DNA of 33,430 bases from Phycisphaerae bacterium. Its GTDB lineage: Bacteria; Planctomycetota; Phycisphaerae; UBA1845. Under the pieces are notes generated by a model. It searched no databases. It was not told the origin of the DNA and worked only from the letters and a program-made list of their open reading frames with translations. The stretch covers positions 1-33,430 of the forward strand of contig JAJDDX010000123.1 of NCBI GenBank assembly GCA_029260055.1, given 5' to 3'. Made by a program: the position numbers and the translations under genes. Shown piece by piece: positions 7,280 to 14,631 of this stretch (position 1 is the stretch's first letter; the number at the start of each line of letters is the position of its first letter).

Positions 7280-8929
7280 CTATATGCACATCAAGCCCCG
7301 GTCCTCGTAGACGCTACGAAACTCGGTGTGGAGCATTACGCGGGACAGGGCCATGATGAGGGCGACGATGCCGTCGATTCGGCCGGTGGAGCGGTCTTTG
7401 ACCGGGCGGATGTTCTCGTTGACGTCGGTCTTGACGGTGGCGCTTTCGGCGTGGGCGCGCAGGACTGGGTGGCCGCCGTGCTCGATGGCACCGGCTGTGA
7501 TCAGGGCTTCGAGCTTCTGCGTTGGTTCGTTGAACCGCTGGATCGTTTGGCGGAACTCGACTACCTCGAAGCCGTCATCCGCGAGGTTCGTGACCATCTC
7601 CGTAGCGCCGTATGGATCGAACGCGATCTGCACGATCTCGAAGCGTTTGCCGATGTTGTCGCATATCTGTGAGCGGATCGCGTTGTAGTCGGTGATGTTG
7701 CCCTCGGTGGCGGTGATCAGTCCGTCGCGAATCCACGTCGTGTAGGGTACGCGATCGCGCTTCTCGCGCTGCCGCACGTCGTCGGCCGGCATCCAGAAGT
7801 AGGGCACGACCTTGAACTTGTCGTCGCACTGGAACACCAGCACGAACGCCGACAGGTCCCGCTTCGGCGCCAGGTCCAGGCCGCCGTAGCACTTCATACC
7901 TTCAAGCTCGTCCGCGTCGACATCCCCCTCGCAGGCGTCCCACCTGTCCATCTTGAGCCAGCGCGTGTGTTGCTCGGTCCAGATGTTGAGGTGCAGCCGC
8001 TTGAACTCGTTCTCGAACGTGTTCGACTCGCGCGCCTTCTTGAACTTCCGCATAAGGTCATCCATCTTGACCGTGCGGTGCAGGTTCGGGTTCGCCTTGA
8101 TCCAGGTCGATGGGTCGGTCCAGTCGTCGCCCTCGTCGAGCGTACAGATGTAGGCGAAGAACGTATCGTCCTCGATCGTTCCGTCCAACACCTTGACGGC
8201 GTAGTCATGCAACTGCCAGCAGATCGACGTGCGGTCAAAGCCAGCCGTCGTGATACCGTAAAGCAGCGGTTGGCGACGGGCGGCTGTCGCCGTCTCCAAC
8301 ACGTTCCACACCTCAGCCGTCTTGTGGCGATGCAGCTCGTCCACGATTGCGCCGTGGACGTTGAGGCCGTCCATCGTGTCGGCGTCGGCTCCGAGCGGTT
8401 CGTACTTGCACCTGCCTCCCGGGATGGCGATGTTGTTACGGCTGATGACGATGCTTCTGGCAAGCCGCGGATCGTCCCTCAGGAGACCCTTGATCTGCGC
8501 TTTGGATTCCTCGTGCGCAATCCGAGCTTGGTCGCGCTTGGTGGCGGCTGTGTAGACTTCGGCGCCGGGTTCATAGTCGTTCAGGAAGAGCTTGTTGCCG
8601 ATGCCGGCTGCCTTGGTGGTCTTGCCGTTCTTCCGCGCCATCTCCTCGTAGGCCACGCGGAACCGCCGCATGCCGTCCTCGATCCGCTTCCAGCCGAACA
8701 GCGGGCGGATCACGTCGTGCTCCTGCCAAGGCGCAAGCTCGAAGTGCTGGCCCGCCCATTCACCCTTGGAGTGGCGAAGCAGATTGAAGAACTGCACCGC
8801 CTGGTCGGCAGCTTCCTCATCGTAGAAGTAGCCGCGCTTCTTGGCCGTCTTCAGGTCGCGCAGGTGGCGCTTCCGGGCCAACTGCACGTACTTGCAGACA
8901 TCCTTGTCATGCGGATCGAGGAACGCCAA
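7280..8929 (-). CDS. terL: Phage terminase large subunit
   Basis: A 549-residue packaging motor and nuclease of the Terminase_1 type, which pumps phage DNA into proheads and cuts concatemers. The ATPase part shows a Walker A-like loop RKNGKTT (about 99-105) after the typical FRVAYEEMARKN, and a Walker B IVDELH (Asp197-Glu198). The nuclease part shows the first acidic strand GGLDLAPKRDLSAF (about residue 355-370), a middle DPYGATEMV, and a late acidic RIDGIVALIMAL. It looks full length and intact. Its start overlaps the TerS stop by 23 bp, the normal phage arrangement. Downstream the portal and capsid genes are absent: only 8 bp separate its stop from the stop of the broken FG-GAP gene. Confidence 0.92.
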   Translation of the reverse strand: MAFLDPHDKDVCKYVQLARKRHLRDLKTAKKRGYFYDEEAADQAVQFFNLLRHSKGEWAGQHFELAPWQEHDVIRPLFGWKRIEDGMRRFRVAYEEMARKNGKTTKAAGIGNKLFLNDYEPGAEVYTAATKRDQARIAHEESKAQIKGLLRDDPRLARSIVISRNNIAIPGGRCKYEPLGADADTMDGLNVHGAIVDELHRHKTAEVWNVLETATAARRQPLLYGITTAGFDRTSICWQLHDYAVKVLDGTIEDDTFFAYICTLDEGDDWTDPSTWIKANPNLHRTVKMDDLMRKFKKARESNTFENEFKRLHLNIWTEQHTRWLKMDRWDACEGDVDADELEGMKCYGGLDLAPKRDLSAFVLVFQCDDKFKVVPYFWMPADDVRQREKRDRVPYTTWIRDGLITATEGNITDYNAIRSQICDNIGKRFEIVQIAFDPYGATEMVTNLADDGFEVVEFRQTIQRFNEPTQKLEALITAGAIEHGGHPVLRAHAESATVKTDVNENIRPVKDRSTGRIDGIVALIMALSRVMLHTEFRSVYEDRGLMCI

Positions 8930-9404
8930 TGCCTAAGAACTCCAAAATGCCACTGCCCTCGCCCGCGCGCTCAGCCGTGACGATTCGGCTCCGCGAGGCC
9001 GGGGTGAGGCCGAACTCCTGTTGATAACGGTTCAGCGCCGTCAGCAGGTTCCGCGCAATCGCTACCTGCGGGAACTGTTGGACGTACTTCACCCGACCGA
9101 CGTCATCCTTGATCGTGTAGACCTCGCCGTTCTCGTGGATGAACCGAACCGCCTGCTTCCACCTGGACCACGTATCGCAATAGACGGCCAGGGCGTCGCC
9201 ATCGACGCAGGTCAAGACGCCCATGTGCTTCAGCTCTGGTACAACGCGACGCCACGCGGCCTTGGCTTCCGAATTGAGCCAAGCGGGGCAGCGGGGAGCA
9301 TCCTTTTTGGGCTGGGGTTCACGCTTGTTGAGCGGCCGCTTGCCGGGGTTGCCTTCGAGTATCTTGAGCGCGGTCGGCTTGGGCGGCGGTCCTCTACGTC
9401 CCAT
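8907..9404 (-). CDS. terS: Phage terminase small subunit, P27 type
   Basis: A 165-residue protein that would recognise phage DNA and load the large subunit. The N-terminus GRRGPPPKPTALKILEGNPG is the hallmark of P27-family small terminases (Terminase_4). It is followed by the conserved RPLNKREPQP, the CPAWLNSEAKAAWRRVVPEL segment, and a helical region with YCDTWSRWKQA and FGLTPASRSR. The ATG at 9404 is chosen because GGGAGGT sits just before it and the family motif begins there. The gene overlaps terL by 23 bp. A 14-bp palindrome lies about 55 bp upstream and could be its operator. Confidence 0.92.
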   Translation of the reverse strand: MGRRGPPPKPTALKILEGNPGKRPLNKREPQPKKDAPRCPAWLNSEAKAAWRRVVPELKHMGVLTCVDGDALAVYCDTWSRWKQAVRFIHENGEVYTIKDDVGRVKYVQQFPQVAIARNLLTALNRYQQEFGLTPASRSRIVTAERAGEGSGILEFLGIGVPRSA

Positions 9405-9457
9405 GGCGTACCTCCCTGAACAGAGCCCCAGCACCCGCGCACTTTGCGCTCGATGTC

Positions 9458-9471
9458 ACGGTGGACACCGT
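9458..9471. promoter_or_regulatory. Palindrome ACGGTG-GA-CACCGT upstream of terS
   Basis: A perfect 6-bp dyad with a 2-bp centre sits between terS and the methyltransferase end, 54 bp before the terS start. The size and place suit a phage repressor or activator site. No matching regulator gene is present in the remnant. Confidence 0.25.
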
Positions 9472-9484
9472 TAGAGTCAGACAC

Positions 9485-9721
9485 ATGAGACCCGACCGTC
9501 GCAGGATCGAAGACGCATATCCGTATTTCAAGCTTGCGGTCTGGGATGATCGCAACGCCTGCTGGCGCGACGGCCGGCGAGCCCACCCGAGCCTCGACGC
9601 AGCCGTCGCGGAAGCCCAACAGACGCCGGGGCGGTACCGCATAAGCTGTGTGGAAGAATCAGGCCGCACTGACCTCGCTCCCTTCGTCATCGAGCCGCAG
9701 CTGCACTTCCACGGGCCCACA
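9485..9721 (+). CDS. Possible small phage ORF on the opposite strand (3' end unresolved)
   Basis: The frame from ATG 9485 reads RIEDAYPYFKLAVWDDRNACW, then HPSLDAAVAEAQ and GRYRISCVEESGRTDLAPF. This looks like real protein: aromatic-rich strands, a helix, and no skewed shadow composition, in a 250-bp space that has no other gene. I do not recognise it. Against it, there is no Shine-Dalgarno site, and the frame stays open well beyond 9659 into the methyltransferase, where it is antisense and has shadow-like composition (stop only at 10501). The end given here is arbitrary, at the point where the protein-like character is lost. It may be a gene whose true stop was lost when the module decayed. 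Confidence 0.25.
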
Positions 9722-11071
9722 GGCTGCCGTGGCTCGCCTTGCATCGCCCTTCACAAAGACGAGCACGTTCTGATGCGTTTTGCCCAGCTTGCGGGTCGCG
9801 CTGAACGGTTTGCCCGCGCGGATCGGCAGGCTGCCCAGGGCGGTGACGAGGACAGCCTCGTTGTAGAGCCGCAGGCCGGCGTCCAAGAATGCCGTGATCG
9901 TATCGCTCACGAAGTTGCGATAGGAACCTTCTGGGTCTCGCAGATCAGCCACCACGAAGCAGGCGAAGCGATCGTCCCGCAACCTGGCTGCCGATTCCGC
10001 GATGATCTGACGGTAGGCGAAGAGGAACTCGTCGTACTTGAGCGTGCTCAGGTCGGCTGGATCGTCGCTGTAGACCTCCAAGTCCGCGTACGGCGGGCAT
10101 GTAAAGAGCAGATCGTAGTCGCCCGGCGCCAGCGACTGGACGTGCCTGCTATCACCAACGATCCAACTCGGCGGGCTGTCTGGTGTGATGCTCTCGGCCT
10201 GCTCGACGTTCGCTTCGACCTGCTCAGCCCGAAGGTCGATACCGGTGTACGATCGGCCAAGGCACGATGCGACGATCCCCCGCACGCTACCTCCGGCGAA
10301 TGGATCGAGCACCGCGCCGTCCGGGGGGCAGAACCAGCGGTAGGCCAACTCGCAAAGGACCGGATCGAATACGCTGGTGTCGGTCTGAGCCGACAGCAAC
10401 GTACCGTCGGCCAGGCGATGCTGGGTGTCGTAGACCCTGCCGTATCCGTCCCCGCGCCGGGTACGGCCATCGCTCCCGAGCTTGGTGGCCGGGCGCGGTG
10501 AGCCGGCCGGGGCCGTGTTGTCGCCTCGCCCTACCTCGCTCTGGATACCCAACGCAAGCCAGGCCCGCTTGCGGTCCTGCCAGTAACCCTGGCGGGCATC
10601 CAGCACGCTGAACGGCGGCACGCCGAAGCGATCGGCCAGCGAGGCGTGACCGCCGTTCCCTCCGGCCCCGGAACCACTGGCGATCAGCTGCTCGATCTCC
10701 GCAGGCGTGAAGCCGGTGACCAGCTCGCTGATATCGGCATCGCCCTTCAGGCCCGCAAGGACGGCAGCTAACGAGCCCTTGTCCCAGGCAGCCAACTCAG
10801 CCGTCCGGTTGTCCGCGATGGCGTAGGCCGTCCGATCGGCCCCGACAAGCTCGGTGCCGACCACATCGACTTGCTCCCAGCCCAGCGTGCGGGCGGCCTC
10901 TACGGTCCCGTTGCCGGCCACGACCACGCCATCCGCATCGACCACGATCGGCTTCTGCTGACCGAAGCGAGCGAGGCTGCCCTTGATAGCCTCGAGGTTC
11001 CGTTCATCGTGCTGCCGGGCGTTGGCCGGGTCCAGCCTCAACTCCGAGATGTTGATCCGCCGCGTCTTCAT
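9659..11071 (-). CDS. ParB-domain DNA methyltransferase of phage type
   Basis: A 470-residue two-domain protein. The N-terminus is a ParB/Srx-like domain (about 5-90: LRLDPANARQHDERN, then PIVVDADGVVVAGNGTVEAA), which in this setting is thought to bind DNA or nucleotide rather than segregate plasmids. After a poorly conserved linker (about 135-230), the methyltransferase part has the S-adenosylmethionine motif LDPFAGGS (255-262) and then the catalytic motif FTCPPY (323-328). This suits an amino-methyltransferase acting on adenine N6 or cytosine N4. Motif I precedes motif IV, the reverse of most phage N4/N6 enzymes of the DPPY-first type. No restriction enzyme is next to it, so host mimicry or protection of phage DNA is likely. 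The ATG overlaps the stop of the small ORF upstream (ATGA). Confidence 0.88.
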   Translation of the reverse strand: MKTRRINISELRLDPANARQHDERNLEAIKGSLARFGQQKPIVVDADGVVVAGNGTVEAARTLGWEQVDVVGTELVGADRTAYAIADNRTAELAAWDKGSLAAVLAGLKGDADISELVTGFTPAEIEQLIASGSGAGGNGGHASLADRFGVPPFSVLDARQGYWQDRKRAWLALGIQSEVGRGDNTAPAGSPRPATKLGSDGRTRRGDGYGRVYDTQHRLADGTLLSAQTDTSVFDPVLCELAYRWFCPPDGAVLDPFAGGSVRGIVASCLGRSYTGIDLRAEQVEANVEQAESITPDSPPSWIVGDSRHVQSLAPGDYDLLFTCPPYADLEVYSDDPADLSTLKYDEFLFAYRQIIAESAARLRDDRFACFVVADLRDPEGSYRNFVSDTITAFLDAGLRLYNEAVLVTALGSLPIRAGKPFSATRKLGKTHQNVLVFVKGDARRATAACGPVEVQLRLDDEGSEVSAA

Positions 11072-11244
11072 GGGCGCCTCCGATCAAGGGGGTACCCCTC
11101 GAAACCTGCGGCCGGGAACGCGCATGGGCACAATAGGTTTGCGAAGCGTCCGTTCCAGCGATTGACCTCCCCCTCCCTCCGGTAGGGTGCCGAACCGAAG
11201 ACGGTAGCGGCGCATCCCGTTGACGACCGTCTTACGTCTTCCAT
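11068..11244 (-). CDS. Small phage ORF of unknown function (58 aa)
   Basis: The ATG at 11244 follows a very strong AAGGAGGAG by 6 nt. It lies inside the end of the HNH gene, and its stop overlaps the methyltransferase ATG (ATGA). This tight phage-style packing is the main support. The peptide (MEDVRRSSTGCAATVF, ... NRWNGRFANLLCPC ...) matches nothing I know. A competing frame in the same place reads MRRYRLRFGTLPEGGG, then SLERTLRKPIVPMRVPGRR, which looks at least as protein-like, so the frame choice is uncertain. Confidence 0.4.
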   Translation of the reverse strand: MEDVRRSSTGCAATVFGSAPYRREGEVNRWNGRFANLLCPCAFPAAGFEGYPLDRRRP

Positions 11245-11627
11245 GGCAACTCCTCCTTGACCTCGTCGCTTACGTTCCGTCGGCCCCGTCCAAAGGCACC
11301 GTCGTACCAGCACGTCTTGACCGCATGGTGATGCGCGCAGAGCCCTTGCAGGTTGGACAGCTCGTGGGTGCCACCGTCGCGTAGCGAGACGATGTGATCG
11401 ACCTGCTCAGCCGGCGCGGTGCAGTCGCTCCACCGGCAGATCGGCTGCTCCCGCAGCACCATCGCCCGCAGCTTGCGCCACGTACGCGTGTAGCCGCGGG
11501 CGTGCGAGCTGGGGCGGCGTTCGTCGGGCTTACTGGCGTGACGCTTGTGCGCCTCGCACCAAGTGCCGTTGCGCACCAGCGCCGGGCAACCGGGGAACGT
11601 GCAGGGCTTGGGGGCGCTATACGGCAT
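11232..11627 (-). CDS. Phage HNH endonuclease
   Basis: A 131-residue HNH nuclease. The N-terminus has a small zinc-binding knuckle (PCTFPGCPALV, then GTWCEAHK). The HNH fold follows with VDHIVSLRDGG and LSNLQGLCAHHHAVKT, which carry the metal-binding His and Asn residues. In phages such proteins commonly lie directly upstream of terS-terL and assist cos cleavage and packaging; here the methyltransferase has been placed between them. The ATG at 11627 is chosen over longer frames because GGAGGG lies about 6 nt before it and the conserved part begins at MPYSAPKPCTF. Its start overlaps the stop of the ORF fragment at 11617. Confidence 0.88.
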   Translation of the reverse strand: MPYSAPKPCTFPGCPALVRNGTWCEAHKRHASKPDERRPSSHARGYTRTWRKLRAMVLREQPICRWSDCTAPAEQVDHIVSLRDGGTHELSNLQGLCAHHHAVKTCWYDGAFGRGRRNVSDEVKEELPWKT

Positions 11628-11935
11628 CGGCACCCTCCGCTGGCTCGGGCCCGGAATCCGACGGGTCCGCAGCGGCCGAAGCGCCGTCTGACATGGCACT
11701 CGGTTGCGCCGCGTTGCATACACTCGCACCGGCCTGCACAGCGGGCACCACAGCCTGCACCATCGCCACGATGCCGCTTCGGAGAGCGAATGGAAGTGAG
11801 GGCCAGGCGTTGATCAGGCCCTGCAGTGCGGGGTCGGTCGCGTCGCTGAACGAACTGCTGGGACTACTGCTGGGGGTTGAGTCGGGGCGGTCGTAAGTCT
11901 GGTGTTGGAAATCGGTTACGGAATGGGGCGCCCGC
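11617..11935 (-). pseudogene. Truncated ORF at the prophage end, fused in frame to the tRNA-Gly fragment
   Basis: An open frame runs from the tRNA-Gly break point to a TAG at 11617 and overlaps the HNH start by 11 bp. It begins with a Ser/Pro-rich stretch and then has DPALQGLINAWPSLPFALRS followed by GIVAMVQAVV. This resembles an AWPxLPxxxRxGIxAMV helix that I recall at the C-termini of planctomycete element-borne proteins, often near integrase ends; this is memory, not a search result. No start codon with a ribosome site exists downstream of the tRNA break, and the frame is open through the tRNA fragment. It is best read as the C-terminal remnant of a gene cut at the attachment site. Confidence 0.35.
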
Positions 11936-11973
11936 TTGGAAGGCTGATGCTCTACCAATTGAGCTACGCCCGC
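11936..11973 (-). tRNA. tRNA-Gly(TCC), 5' half only
   Basis: Reading the minus strand: acceptor GCGGGCG, TA, D-stem GCTC with loop AATTGGTA and GAGC, then anticodon stem TCAGC and loop CTTCCAA with anticodon TCC. The match to tRNA-Gly stops there. The next bases (GCGGG...) pair only partly with the anticodon stem, no TTCRA T-loop appears, and the 3' acceptor CGCCCGC is missing nearby. The break lies immediately after the anticodon loop, a common phage integration point, and the prophage remnant begins right there. The fragment cannot make a functional tRNA. Confidence 0.8.
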
Positions 11974-12106
11974 AGCTTCCGTACGGCATGCCGCACCGGG
12001 CCGCATTATCGCGCTTACATCCGGAGCTGGCAAGGACCCATCCGCAGCGCCCGCTCGGTCAGCCTCCGAATTCGGTCTGCTACCGAACGCGATCGGCCGC
12101 GCCACG

Positions 12107-13795
12107 TTACCCTCGCGGGTGTCCTTGAGGCTTCCAACGATGCAGGAGATCGCTGTAGCGCTCACGCCAATCTCGGATCTCCCCGCGCACATAGTCTTCA
12201 CGGATGGCCGGATCCTCGAAGCTGAAGACGTCGCGGGCGCATCCATCTATCTCGATGGTCTCCGCCTCCGGCACCGGAAGAGGGCCACGCTCCGACTCCC
12301 AGTCTCGCACGGCCTCCCAGGCGGTCGGATCGCTCAGTTCGAGCAAAGCTGCCCGCGCCTCGTGGGTCTCTTCAAAACGTGTGTCGCGCAGCCGCTCGAG
12401 CAAGGCGCGCTTGGCTCCCTCAGTACCGATCGTCGCCAAGGCAGCAGCGGCTTCCACACGGTCATTGGGGACATCGCTGCGGAGTGTATTCCCTAGCCAT
12501 CGAATCCCGTCGCTCTCGTCGAGCAGGTACAACAGGAACGCCGCCGGTGGATGGCAACGGTCCGGGAACACCGACCGGGAACGGCAACGCTCATCGCTTG
12601 TCGTCAGGACCCCGACCAAGCACCTCCGAATACGCTCCGCCGGGGCCCGGCCAAGTTCGGGTTCCGTTGTCTGACGAATCTCAGGCCTGGCGCCGGTTCC
12701 GGGAACAGCCGCGTCCCGTTCATCCGTTGGAATGTGCCGTAGGAGGATCTCACATGCACGCACGCGCCAAGCAGGCACGGGGCCGCCGTCGCTCGGCTCT
12801 CGCTCGATCAGATCGAGCAGGAGCGGATTCAGCGACGGATCGTCCCATGCGGCAACAATCTCGAGGGCCAGCGGAACGGCACGATCCGCGGGGGTCTCGG
12901 TCAAGAGCACCCTTACGTCCTGCTCCACCGCCCCGCGGCCAAGAGCAGCGGTCGCAGCCAAGAAACTCCCGCCCGTAACCTCGCCCGCGCCCTCTCTCCT
13001 TCGTTCTCGTAGCGTCGTCATCCGTTCACCGATCTGCGAGTTTGCGTGAGCGCTAACGAGTCCGGTCACGGGGTGGCTTCCACGTCCGGCTAGCATGCTC
13101 GCAAGCACGTAGTCGCCAACCGATACCGCGAGATACACGGCTCCGCCCACGCTGCCCGAATCGGAGTCATCTGCGCCGTCACAGAGGCGTTGGACAATCG
13201 GCTCGATTCGCTCGCACAACTCGAGGCCGAGGCTCGCTACCTCAATCCGCTCCCCCTCCACCAGTAGCCCGAGTCGTCGCAGGGTCGGGACATCGACGCA
13301 CCAAGCGTCCTCCAGCGGCGGTGCGTGCGCCACAAGCCGCTCCGGTAGCGCCGGTTTCTCGAGCGAGTCGAGGAAATTACCGAAGAAGAACGGATCGACG
13401 ACGTCACATCGCCCATCAACGAAGTCCACGTCGATCACCGTCCCGTCGATACGACTCGTCAAGCAGCAACCGCATCCGTGGAAGAAATACTCCCACTCCG
13501 GCATCCCGGGAACGAGGCCTTCCTGATCCCGGTGTTGCGGGTGCCCGAAGGCCCCCATGTGCTCTATGGCTTCAAGATCGCCGCCCAAGCGCTCCGTCAC
13601 GACTCTCGCGACCCATTCCTGGCGCTCCCGGTAGCGCACCAGGGCCACGAGCAACCACAGCGCCCATCGATCCACGCCGGTGATCATAGGTGTTCGCAAC
13701 CGAGTCTCGGTCAACCCCTGAAGAGCGGGCGGCTCCGCCTCGGCCTCGTGTAGGACCCTGCGGACATCGTCGCGTTCGGGAAGAAGAATTGACAT
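12107..13795 (-). CDS. Uncharacterised 562-aa protein with HEAT-like C-terminus
   Basis: I do not recognise this protein as a whole. The N-terminal half has RWALWLLVALVRYRERQEW, a segment EWEYFFHGCGCCLTSRIDG, and IDVDFVDGRCDVVDPFFFGN. The HGxGC...DGxxIDxDF pattern faintly recalls DUF6896-like small domains, but that is a weak impression. The C-terminal half is helical with repeat character (VEAAAALATIGTEGAKRALL, RAALLELSDPTAW), as in HEAT or PBS-lyase repeats, which usually form protein-binding solenoids. There is no signal peptide or membrane helix, so it should be cytosolic. The ATG at 13795 starts the recognisable protein; the frame stays open further upstream but has no ribosome site there. 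The gene stands alone between the tRNA-Gly fragment and tRNA-Cys. Confidence 0.75.
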   Translation of the reverse strand: MSILLPERDDVRRVLHEAEAEPPALQGLTETRLRTPMITGVDRWALWLLVALVRYRERQEWVARVVTERLGGDLEAIEHMGAFGHPQHRDQEGLVPGMPEWEYFFHGCGCCLTSRIDGTVIDVDFVDGRCDVVDPFFFGNFLDSLEKPALPERLVAHAPPLEDAWCVDVPTLRRLGLLVEGERIEVASLGLELCERIEPIVQRLCDGADDSDSGSVGGAVYLAVSVGDYVLASMLAGRGSHPVTGLVSAHANSQIGERMTTLRERRREGAGEVTGGSFLAATAALGRGAVEQDVRVLLTETPADRAVPLALEIVAAWDDPSLNPLLLDLIEREPSDGGPVPAWRVRACEILLRHIPTDERDAAVPGTGARPEIRQTTEPELGRAPAERIRRCLVGVLTTSDERCRSRSVFPDRCHPPAAFLLYLLDESDGIRWLGNTLRSDVPNDRVEAAAALATIGTEGAKRALLERLRDTRFEETHEARAALLELSDPTAWEAVRDWESERGPLPVPEAETIEIDGCARDVFSFEDPAIREDYVRGEIRDWRERYSDLLHRWKPQGHPRG

Positions 13796-14167
13796 CGCCT
13801 GGGCCTTCCGGCTTGGATGTAGCGGCCGCGCTATTGTTGAGTTGCCTGAGTCGTTCGTCAACGGACCGCGTGCCTGCCGGACTCGGTCGGTAGCGCGGGG
13901 AAATCGTCCCTCCGGCTGCACAACGCGTCGGCACGCCTCGGGTAAACCGACATGCGTTTCCGCCGTGCGCTGCCACCGTCGAGCGTGAGGGTTGCCTCCA
14001 CAACGTACTCCTCCGCCCGCAGCAACCGGCGAAGGTGGCCTCACCGGGAAGACCCAGTGCGCCGGGGACCGCGCCGCGGCGAGGATGACCACGGAGGAGC
14101 ACTTTCCGATCCGCTCGTCGCGCGGTTATCCAGTCGAAGACCCACACGGGGATAGTACAGGCAGGAA
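13796..14167. other. Gene-free stretch downstream of tRNA-Cys
   Basis: These 372 bp hold the region upstream of the HEAT-like gene and the sequence 3' of tRNA-Cys. Both strands have open frames, but their composition is shadow-like and none has a ribosome site. I see no clear promoter, terminator or repeat. Confidence 0.5.
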
Positions 14168-14241
14168 AGGCGGCGGTCGGATTCGAACCGACGAATAACG
14201 GATTTGCAATCCGTCCCCTTAAACCACTTGGGCACGCCGCC
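14168..14241 (-). tRNA. tRNA-Cys(GCA)
   Basis: The minus strand folds into a full cloverleaf. Acceptor GGCGGCG pairs with CGCCGCC, the anticodon stem ACGGA pairs with TCCGT around loop TTGCAAA with anticodon GCA, and the T-arm GTCGG-TTCGAAT-CCGAC is perfect. The discriminator base is T, as expected for cysteine tRNAs. CCA is not encoded. Confidence 0.95.
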
Positions 14242-14631
14242 AAAGCGTGACCGCAGCCGCCGGCGATCCGCCCAAAAGGCGAAAAGACACGAGCTGCGAC
14301 GCCCGGGCCGACCGAAAAGGCACCAGGCAGGCACCTCCTATATCGGCCCGACGGCCGGATGGCAAGACCAACGCCGACCAACCGTCCGAGCCCGCCATTG
14401 TACGCGATTCCCGCCGCCAGAAAAGGGGCCGATAACAGCCGCGCCGGCGCGTTTTCCGCTCGGCCCGGGCGGCTGCGATCCGGCCTCAAGGCACGGACGG
14501 ACGCCCGTCATGCCCTACCGCCGCGCGCGAGGGCACGCGAGGTTGCGACGCATGCTGCTTTTGAATAGAGTCGCCGCCCTAAGGCCGGTGGGAATATACG
14601 ACCGCGCGCAACGAGTTCACGCCAAGAAAGC
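14242..14631. other. Divergent intergenic region between tRNA-Cys and the TolC-like gene
   Basis: These 390 bp should hold the promoters of tRNA-Cys (minus) and of the TolC-like gene (plus). AT-richer bases occur near 14567-14575 (TTTTGAATAGAG) and 14593-14600 (AATATACG), but no -35/-10 pair has acceptable spacing. I see no gene here. Confidence 0.4.

Noticed and set aside
9659-11071. Plasmid or chromosome partition protein ParB
   Set aside because: The ParB-like part is only the N-terminal 90 residues; it is fused to a methyltransferase and no parA or parS is nearby.
11500-11973. tRNA-Gly interrupted by an intron
   Set aside because: I looked on the minus strand for a T-loop (TTCRA) followed by CGCCCGC downstream of the break. 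The only acceptor-like CGCCCGC (near 11500) is inside the HNH coding region and has no T-arm before it.
13572-14489. Minus-strand frame of 305 codons across tRNA-Cys
   Set aside because: It runs through a structured tRNA gene and over the start of the HEAT-like gene in another frame, so it is a high-GC artefact.
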